The notes under the pieces were generated by a model. That model saw only the letters and a list, made by a program, of their open reading frames with translations, was not told where the DNA came from and made no database searches. Below are positions 58,540 through 64,000 of a stretch of DNA of 64,000 nt, piece after piece (positions within the stretch are counted from its first letter, which is position 1; every line of letters begins with the position of its first letter). Source of the DNA: Chitinophaga japonensis (lineage in GTDB: Bacteria; Bacteroidota; Bacteroidia; Chitinophagales; Chitinophagaceae). The position numbers were made by a program, and so were the translations under genes. The DNA lies in contig NZ_VLLG01000003.1 of NCBI RefSeq assembly GCF_007830125.1, forward strand, positions 1,230,247-1,294,246, in the 5' to 3' direction.

Positions 58540-59968
58540 ACCGCGCCAGGGTGGGCGCCGGGTCGGGCCAGGCAGCCGGTCCCACCATATCCGGGGTAAG
58601 TATGCGGGCGCTTACCGCAGCAGCAGATACTTCATCCGCCCCTGCATCCAGCGGGGATGTGCGCGGCTGGCCGTCCATGTCCACCGTAACGGCCGGGTAG
58701 GATCCCGTAGCAGCGCCAATGGCCGGGCTGCCGGCCTGCAGATGGAATGTGCCTGTTGCATCCCTGGCCAGCAGCGGGTTGGCCACGCTGTACCCGGAGG
58801 ATGGCATATCGCCGTCCCCGTTTGTATTATACAGTATGTTGCCGCTCCAGGCGCCGCCGGTATAAGGGCCGGCAAGGGTAGCGGCGGGGCCTCCGCCCTG
58901 TATGATGTTGTTGGCAACCGTAATGCCTGTGGCGCCCAGCCCGTTGCTGCGCCCTGCCTGGTAAATATTGCGGGGATTGTTCACCAGGGTATTGAAAGCG
59001 ATCAGCACCCGGTCCGGGCGGTCATGCACGGTCAGCGCATCGCCGTCAGCCACTTCTCCGTCGCCGTTACCAATATTGATGGCAGGATCACAGTTCTCAA
59101 AGTGATTGCTGTAAATGCGGTGATCATCCCCGAAAATGCGCATGCCCGGCGTGTTGATGAAATAGTTGCCGTAAACAAGGTTGCGGTTGCCATGCCGTAG
59201 CGTAAAATGGGCCGGGCAGTTGCGGATGGTGTTGTAACGGAAGGTGATAGCAGATGCTTTAATGGAGACCAGCTCGTTTTCTCCCGCACATTCCTCGAAG
59301 AGGTTATGCTCGATGATGCTGTTGCCGGACGACAGGCTGTAGCCGCTGAGGCCCACCTGCAGCGACTCTGCGCCATTGGCCGTTTGCGGCTGATGATCGT
59401 GGAAGTAGTTGTGGTGAATGTGTATGCGCTGGCCTATCTGGCTGCCGGAGCCGCGGATGGTGATGAAGCGCCCCATGGCGTTCTTGTGCCGGAAGGTGTT
59501 GTAATCTATCTCATGGTCATTACCGCTAATGGACAGGTTTTCTCCCTTTCCCGGTGTTTCAAATATGTTCTGCGTCCAGCGGCAGAAGCTGGTGCCGCTG
59601 CTCATGGTGGCCTGAGAGGCGTTATGGGTGAATATGAACCCGCGGATAACGATATACCTGGCAGGGCTGACCAGGCTGAAGCCGGCCGTGCCGCTGATCA
59701 CCGCGCCGCCAATTGTTTGCGCGGTAATGACGATCGGCTGCGATGCGGCGCCCTGCCGGTTGATGGTAATATCCGTGCCGGCCGTGTAGGCGCCATTGGC
59801 CAGCACGATGGTATCTCCCGGGGAGGCGTTGTTAATGGCGTTTTGCAGGGCGGACAAGGAGGTAACGGGAATGGTGGCTGCGGATACCCGCTGGTATCCC
59901 GGCAGGCATAAAAGGCCCAGTAAGAACAGGCAAAGCTTTGGCATAACAAAAGGGTTTTGATGTTTCAT
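58526..59968 (-). CDS. Polysaccharide lyase family 6 (alginate lyase/chondroitinase B type)
   Basis: 480 residues (or 472 from the ATG at 59944). Signal peptide ending VSA-A. A right-handed beta-helix of family PL6: LQNAINNASPGDTIVLANGAYTA, IVIRGFIFTHN, IHHNYFHDHQ, then the catalytic Lys and Arg, K237 in NELVSIKASAITFRY and R258 in HFTLRHGNRNLVYGNYF, and GMRIFGDDHRIYSNHF. PL6 enzymes cleave alginate or dermatan sulfate by beta-elimination in the periplasm or outside. No SusC/D genes lie beside it. A LacI-type operator is found 47-62 bases upstream. Confidence 0.93.
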   Translation of the reverse strand: MKHQNPFVMPKLCLFLLGLLCLPGYQRVSAATIPVTSLSALQNAINNASPGDTIVLANGAYTAGTDITINRQGAASQPIVITAQTIGGAVISGTAGFSLVSPARYIVIRGFIFTHNASQATMSSGTSFCRWTQNIFETPGKGENLSISGNDHEIDYNTFRHKNAMGRFITIRGSGSQIGQRIHIHHNYFHDHQPQTANGAESLQVGLSGYSLSSGNSIIEHNLFEECAGENELVSIKASAITFRYNTIRNCPAHFTLRHGNRNLVYGNYFINTPGMRIFGDDHRIYSNHFENCDPAINIGNGDGEVADGDALTVHDRPDRVLIAFNTLVNNPRNIYQAGRSNGLGATGITVANNIIQGGGPAATLAGPYTGGAWSGNILYNTNGDGDMPSSGYSVANPLLARDATGTFHLQAGSPAIGAATGSYPAVTVDMDGQPRTSPLDAGADEVSAAAVSARILTPDMVGPAAWPDPAPTLARFNAR

Positions 59969-60014
59969 GAGCGGAGTTGACGTGGCAGGTGTAAATTAAC
60001 AAATTTCTCTCATA

Positions 60015-60030
60015 ATGCAAACGATTGCAT
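60015..60030. promoter_or_regulatory. LacI/CRE-like operator upstream of the PL6 gene
   Basis: ATGCAAACGATTGCAT: arms ATGCAA and TTGCAT are perfect reverse complements around an ACGA centre with the invariant CG. It fits the general LacI/GalR-family (CRE-type) operator pattern TGnnAnCGnTnnCA. It lies between the divergent PL6 and small lipoprotein genes, 47 bases from the PL6 start and 58 from the other. Confidence 0.6.
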
Positions 60031-60087
60031 TTTTCAAAAGGTAGGGCGAAATATCATAATTTAGCGGGGATCATTAAGTATAACACT

Positions 60088-60567
60088 ATGAAAACCGTTT
60101 TTATCGCTGGCGCAATGCTGGCCTTCTGCAGTTGCACGCAACATCCGCGTACAGCTCCCGTTACTGTTTCGCTCAGCTACCGGCAAACAGATATCCAGCA
60201 ACAGTTTGATACCTTGTTTAACCACCAGCAAACGGCTGCCGGTGTATACAAGGGGTTTATAGAACAGGCATTGGCCATATGCCATGGCGACACCGGTACG
60301 GTTACACAGGATGTACTGTCCAGCATGTACCTGAACCGGCATACCGGCCGGTACGACTGCGTGACCACCACCGTTTTCCAGTTCCCGGACGGCACGATTG
60401 CCGCCAACGGGTTGTTTAACCTGACACCGGGGGATACCATTGCCCCGGATCATGATTTTCCCATTACCGGCGGTTCCGGTGCTTACCACGATATTGCCGG
60501 AACATATACCCGCCGGTACCGGGAGGGCGTGTATCATGTGGAGCTGCGGTATTATAAGCTGCGGTAA
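60088..60567 (+). CDS. Small lipoprotein of unknown function
   Basis: 159 residues from ATG 60088 (MKTVFIAGAML), which gives a signal peptide with lipobox AFCSC (C16); the earlier in-frame ATG at 60025 precedes the operator-promoter region. I do not recognise the body. It has a helix QQFDTLFNHQQTAAGVYKGFIEQAL, then beta strands YDCVTTTVFQFPDGTIAANGLFNL and PITGGSGAYHDIAGTYTRRYREGVYHVELRYYKL, reminiscent of an allene-oxide-cyclase or calycin-like barrel end. It is divergent from the PL6 gene across the LacI-type operator. Confidence 0.65.
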   Translation: MKTVFIAGAMLAFCSCTQHPRTAPVTVSLSYRQTDIQQQFDTLFNHQQTAAGVYKGFIEQALAICHGDTGTVTQDVLSSMYLNRHTGRYDCVTTTVFQFPDGTIAANGLFNLTPGDTIAPDHDFPITGGSGAYHDIAGTYTRRYREGVYHVELRYYKLR

Positions 60568-60642
60568 GCGCCACCCGCCCTAAAATTATTTCCCCGCTTG
60601 TAAGGAATTTCGTGCGCCTGCCTGTCTTTAGTGTATATGCCC

Positions 60643-60680
60643 GTAAACCCGGCCCGGCTCCCGGGCCGCTATGTAAACCC
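60643..60680. repeat. GC hairpin flanked by direct repeats in the GH76 leader
   Basis: CGGCCCGG (60650-60657) and CCGGGCCG (60661-60668) form a tight 8-bp stem with a 3-base loop. GTAAACCC occurs on both sides (60643-60650 and 60673-60680). The block ends 24 bases before the second GH76 gene. It could terminate the small lipoprotein gene or regulate the GH76 leader. Confidence 0.4.
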
Positions 60681-60704
60681 TTTATTCACTAAAAAAACAA
60701 GCGC

Positions 60705-61853
60705 ATGAAAATTCCACTGTATGCCCTCATCCCGGCGCTCCTTTGCTGCAGTTGTGCAAAAAAGGCGATAGACAGCCCGGAAAACACTTCCCTGCAGGCC
60801 GCCGGCGAAAATAACGTAACGATCAGCGCCGTGCAGCCCACGAAATCCGAATCCCTGCTGGCCATGCAATGCTACAATAATGCATTCTATCACCAGTATG
60901 GCACATACGGGCCTTCCTATAAGGCGTACTATTATTCCGATGTAACCCACTCCGGCAGGATGGATTTCTGGAGGCAGGCGGAAGCTATAGAAACCCTGAT
61001 CGACGCCTATACCATTCACAATGACCCCGATCTCCGGAACAAGATGGTGTACCTGTACAACGGCATGCGGGACGCCTATGGACTGCTGTGGTCTTCCAAT
61101 ACTTTCAACGACGATGTGATCTGGGGCGCTCTGATGTGTGTGCGGGCCTTCCTGATCACCAATGACGGCGGCATGAAGGATATGGCGAAGAACAATTTTG
61201 ACCTGGTGTGGTCCCGCGCCTGGGACAGCAGCCTGGGAGGCGGCCTGTGGTGGACCACCGCCAACAATACAAAGAACGCTTGTGTAAATGCGCCGGCCGC
61301 TATCTGCGCCATGTACCTGTACCAGGTGACTGGCGACGCCGGCTACCGGGATAAGGCGAAGATGATCGTGGACTGGATGGTGAGCAAATTATATGTGCCC
61401 GGCACCGGCGAGGTAAGGGGCGCCATGAATGCCGCCGGCGTTATTACGGAAGGCGCCCGCACCTATACGCAGGGCACTTTTATTGGCGCCTGCAGCATGC
61501 TGCATAATGCCTATCCATCCGCTAACTACAAGGCAATGGCGGCCAAAGCGATGGACTATACCAAAAACAGCATGTGCAATGCCGATGGCCTGCTGCCGGA
61601 TGAATATGATACCGAAGACTGCCAGGGATTCAAAGCCATTTTTGCGCGCTGGGCCTGCCAATTTGTGCGCGACCATGGTTACCAGGGCGCTTATGCCTCC
61701 TGGCTCAATTACAATGCTGCGCAGGCATGGAGCTACCGGAATTCCAACGGGTTGATGTGGGCGCAGTGGTGGCGCAGAACGCCCGATAGTTATGTCAACT
61801 CCTTTGAAACCACCTGCGGGGTGGCCATGATGAACGGGGTGTGGCTGTTTTAA
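60705..61853 (+). CDS. Second GH76-family glycoside hydrolase lipoprotein
   Basis: 382 residues. Signal peptide with lipobox LCCSC (C17). GH76 hallmarks: catalytic Asp pair D136-D137 in NTFNDDVIWGALMCVRAFL, GGGLWWTTANNTKNACVNAPAAI, RTYTQGTFIGACSMLHNA and the closing SYVNSFETTCGVAMMNG. It shares block order with the GH76 protein at 42 kb but differs widely in sequence, so it is not a recent duplicate. It lacks SusC/D neighbours; its neighbours are a PL6 lyase and a propeller protein. It probably acts on alpha-mannan-type glycans at the cell surface. Confidence 0.9.
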   Translation: MKIPLYALIPALLCCSCAKKAIDSPENTSLQAAGENNVTISAVQPTKSESLLAMQCYNNAFYHQYGTYGPSYKAYYYSDVTHSGRMDFWRQAEAIETLIDAYTIHNDPDLRNKMVYLYNGMRDAYGLLWSSNTFNDDVIWGALMCVRAFLITNDGGMKDMAKNNFDLVWSRAWDSSLGGGLWWTTANNTKNACVNAPAAICAMYLYQVTGDAGYRDKAKMIVDWMVSKLYVPGTGEVRGAMNAAGVITEGARTYTQGTFIGACSMLHNAYPSANYKAMAAKAMDYTKNSMCNADGLLPDEYDTEDCQGFKAIFARWACQFVRDHGYQGAYASWLNYNAAQAWSYRNSNGLMWAQWWRRTPDSYVNSFETTCGVAMMNGVWLF

Positions 61854-61854
61854 G

Positions 61855-61895
61855 ATAACAAGGCTGCGCATTCCCCTGGTGCGCAGCCTTGTTAT
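61855..61895. terminator. Bidirectional terminator between GH76 and propeller genes
   Basis: ATAACAAGGCTGCGC (61855-61869) and GCGCAGCCTTGTTAT (61881-61895) are perfect 15-base arms with an 11-base loop. The stem starts right after the GH76 stop; the A/T-rich base supplies U-tract-like ends for both strands. Confidence 0.75.
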
Positions 61896-61916
61896 TATTG
61901 CATAAGCATATCCTGC

Positions 61917-62921
61917 CTACGGGCATTGTTTCATTTCGTGTACGGCCGGGTAGCTGAAAGCGTTCTCCAGGTACCAGCGGGCTTTATAGATCTTGAGCCC
62001 GGGCTGGTAAAAAACGGTATTCCCTTTTTCATCAATGACTTCGTCCGTCCACCAACTGGTTTTGGGGCGGATGATGATAACAGGCAGGTCATCGCCGCCG
62101 GAGGAAACGCTTTTGATGTTGGCCTGTATGCTGCCGTACTGCTCCATTTTTTGAGTGTCGGGGTAGTAGATGTACACATTGTTGGTGTTGGTGAGCCACA
62201 ATGCCTGTTGCCCATATACGGGGAAAAGGTCGTGCGCATCTTTACCGGGCAGGTTCACCGCGTCTTGCTGCACCAGTTCCGGCTGGCTGCAGTTGAAATT
62301 GTAGGTGAAGGACAGCAACTGGTGGTCCGCCGCGGACCACAGCACCTGCCGCTGCTGATCCCACACTACATTGTGGCCAAAGGGCAGCGGGTATTTCCGG
62401 CTGTACACGGCTTCGGGCGCGCTGGTGGTATCCACCCGGAACAGCATCATGAAATTGCCGGTGCTGGAAGCGCTTACAATATTGCCGTCCGGCAGCAGCT
62501 CCGCGGAGTGGGTGTTGCCGCCGGCATAGGCATAGAACACGGTCTTTTTGTCGGCGATCCTGACCAGCGCCACGCCGCCGCCGGAGGCGGTCACAAGCAG
62601 GTACTGCCCGCAGTATACCGGTTTGGCATCGCTGGTATTGGTAAACCAGGCGAGGTGCTGCGGCTGCACGTTGGACTGTTCCGGCCTCCACTCCCAGAAG
62701 ACCTGCCCGGACACTACATCGGCAATGGCTACACGGTTATGCAACTGCTCGGACAGCACGATACATTTCCTGCACTCGGCCACTGTGGCCGGTGGTTTGG
62801 GCGCGTTGGTGTCAGGGACCGGGTTGCCTGTTCCCGGCCCGGCGGCCGCCACGTTCTCCTTTCCCCAGGCGATGATAGCGCAAACCAGGGCGCTGCATAT
62901 CCAGGTTGATATTTTTTTCAT
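61917..62921 (-). CDS. Secreted beta-propeller-like protein (DUF6528-like)
   Basis: 334 residues. Signal peptide to about 26 (NVAAA). The mature part has repeated propeller-type strands: VLSEQLHNRVAIADVVSG, VFWEWRPEQSNVQPQHLAWF, GQYLLVTASGGGVALVRI, GGNTHSAELLPDGNIVSASS, PLPFGHNVVWDQQRQVLWSA and KDAHDLFPVYGQQALWLTNT. The HSAE and HDL histidines recur at blade ends. It resembles proteins grouped as DUF6528 in Bacteroidota, but I cannot confirm that without a search. Its ATG overlaps the stop of the MFS gene (ATGA), so the two are coupled. Possibly a carbohydrate-binding or lactonase-like protein. Confidence 0.7.
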   Translation of the reverse strand: MKKISTWICSALVCAIIAWGKENVAAAGPGTGNPVPDTNAPKPPATVAECRKCIVLSEQLHNRVAIADVVSGQVFWEWRPEQSNVQPQHLAWFTNTSDAKPVYCGQYLLVTASGGGVALVRIADKKTVFYAYAGGNTHSAELLPDGNIVSASSTGNFMMLFRVDTTSAPEAVYSRKYPLPFGHNVVWDQQRQVLWSAADHQLLSFTYNFNCSQPELVQQDAVNLPGKDAHDLFPVYGQQALWLTNTNNVYIYYPDTQKMEQYGSIQANIKSVSSGGDDLPVIIIRPKTSWWTDEVIDEKGNTVFYQPGLKIYKARWYLENAFSYPAVHEMKQCP

Positions 62922-64000
62922 GTTACAATATTATCCTTACCGTTACGTGCGCGCATGCTCCACAGGAAGATCACTGCGCAAATAATGCCGGCGGCGCCCT
63001 GCAGGCTGGCCGTCAGCGGTGCGCCCACCTGGCTGGCCGCTCCTCCGGCCAGCAGGCTGCCCACGGGCAGGGTACCCTGGAAGGCCATGGCATAATAGCT
63101 GATCATCCTGCCGCGCATATAACCAGGGACATTAGTTTGCACATAAGTGTTGGTAGCCGCTATCTGCCCCATCATGCCCATACCGGACAGCATGATCAGG
63201 AACAGCGCCAGCGGCAGCGAGCCAGCAAGGGAAAACAGCAGTATGCTTCCCGCGAAGAGGATACCCGCTGCGCCAATGATCTTTACGAGATCTTTCCCGG
63301 GCTTGAGCCCCGCCATATAGATGGCGCTTGCCAGTGCGCCCAGCCCCGTGATGCTGGCAAACCAACTGTAGGTTTTTGCATTGCCGCCAAACACGTCTTT
63401 GGCAAATACCGGCGTTAGTGTATTAAAGGACATCAGGAAAATGCCGGAAGCCGCGAGCATCAGGATCACGGCGCGTATATCCGGCGCCTGCTGCAGGTAG
63501 CGGTAGCCTTCCCGCAGGCCCTGCCATACATTGCCTTCCACGCGCTGCGGCGGCGGTAATTGCAGATTCATCATCAGCAGCGAAATGATCACGGCAATGA
63601 AAGAGAAAAAATCTACCAGGAAACAAACCCCTTCCCCGAAAGTGCTGAGGATAAGGCCCGCAATGGCCGGCCCCAGCAGGCGGGCCAGGTTTACCATGGA
63701 TGAGTTGAGCGCAATGGCATTCGGGAGATCATCTTTATTGTCTATCAGGTCTACCATCAGCGATTGCCGTGAGGTCGTATCAAATGCGTTGATGATCCCC
63801 TGCACGACGCTCAAAAATATGATGGCGGTAATATTATAGTGTTCCAGCAATACGATGGCGGCCAGTACGCCGGATTGCAGCATGGAGGCCACCTGGGAAT
63901 ACAGCAGGATGCGGTAACGGCTGTGCCTGTCAGAGAGCGTACCGGCATAAGGAGAGAACAGCATGGAAGGGATCAGCCCGGAGAAGCTCACAATGCCCAG
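62918..64000 (-). CDS. MFS-type exporter, 5' end missing
   Basis: Open to the right edge; 360 residues visible without the N terminus. The visible part begins in TM2 with FSGLIPSMLFSPYAGTLSDRHSRYRILLYS, containing the MFS motif-A loop G-x-x-S-D-R, then ten or so further hydrophobic helices and the central loop LQLPPPQRVEGNVWQGLREGYRYL. This layout fits the MFS_3/EntS-like group of siderophore and drug exporters. The last codons are followed by an ATGA overlap with the propeller gene. Substrate unknown. Confidence 0.9.
   Translation of the reverse strand: MGIVSFSGLIPSMLFSPYAGTLSDRHSRYRILLYSQVASMLQSGVLAAIVLLEHYNITAIIFLSVVQGIINAFDTTSRQSLMVDLIDNKDDLPNAIALNSSMVNLARLLGPAIAGLILSTFGEGVCFLVDFFSFIAVIISLLMMNLQLPPPQRVEGNVWQGLREGYRYLQQAPDIRAVILMLAASGIFLMSFNTLTPVFAKDVFGGNAKTYSWFASITGLGALASAIYMAGLKPGKDLVKIIGAAGILFAGSILLFSLAGSLPLALFLIMLSGMGMMGQIAATNTYVQTNVPGYMRGRMISYYAMAFQGTLPVGSLLAGGAASQVGAPLTASLQGAAGIICAVIFLWSMRARNGKDNIVT

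Overview
The window looks like chromosome of a GC-rich member of the Bacteroidota, most likely the Chitinophagaceae (Chitinophaga-like). The evidence is a SusC/SusD pair under an ECF sigma/FecR pair, an Oar-like TonB-dependent receptor, many lipoproteins with short lipoboxes, CHASE3 hybrid histidine kinases, almost no Shine-Dalgarno sequences, and several exact TAnnTTTG boxes, the Bacteroidota -7 promoter element. I see no rRNA, tRNA, CRISPR array, prophage or intact insertion sequence. No gene-free stretch exceeds 300 bases.

Layout. 1-2.9 kb: a translationally coupled ATP-grasp ligase and LysE-type exporter, divergent from a MocR/GntR regulator. 2.9-8.1 kb: a HAD hydrolase, a tandem spondin-N lipoprotein, an OmpR-type two-component system and a GH16 lipoprotein. 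8.3-16.5 kb: overlapping malQ-treZ-treY meeting glgX tail to tail, a glycogen/maltodextrin-to-trehalose set. 16.5-26.7 kb: housekeeping and accessory genes (cytoplasmic SUOX-fold molybdoenzyme, sterol-desaturase-like hydroxylase with a ThuA protein, TRIC channel, cold-shock protein, CDGSH protein, signal peptidase I, an APS kinase fused to a sulfotransferase, an SMUBP2-like helicase, an AHSA1 protein behind a paired operator). 26.8-34.9 kb: Oar-like receptor, small SRPBCC and SnoaL proteins, an acyl-CoA transferase, an HxlR regulator divergent from a membrane protein, a PHB-depolymerase-like esterase and a VOC protein. 35-43.2 kb: a polysaccharide utilisation locus (ECF sigma, FecR, SusC with an STN domain, SusD, GH76). 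43.2-51.6 kb: outer-membrane barrel, GlxA-type regulator, then an operon of receiver, receiver-kinase, three-receiver hybrid kinase and CheR. 51.7-55.4 kb: Crp-like regulator, SDR, and a GMC dehydrogenase with its small subunit. 55.5-64 kb: SGNH hydrolase, M23 peptidase, Tat-exported Nif3-like protein, PL6 lyase with a LacI-type operator upstream, a second GH76, a beta-propeller protein and a truncated MFS exporter.

How genes work together. The sigma/FecR/SusCD/GH76 block should sense, import and degrade an alpha-1,6-mannan-type glycan. GlgX would debranch glycogen, MalQ resize the chains, and TreY/TreZ release trehalose. The kinase operon resembles a chemosensory system without MCP, CheA, CheW or CheB. 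Most convergent pairs are separated by perfect hairpins, and two pairs share one CTAG as both stop codons.

The observations most worth following are the CysC-sulfotransferase fusion, the CheR-associated hybrid kinase operon, the ligase-exporter pair, nested hairpins between the sigma factor and fecR, operator pairs in front of the AHSA1 and HxlR-linked genes, and a Nif3-family protein with a Tat signal.
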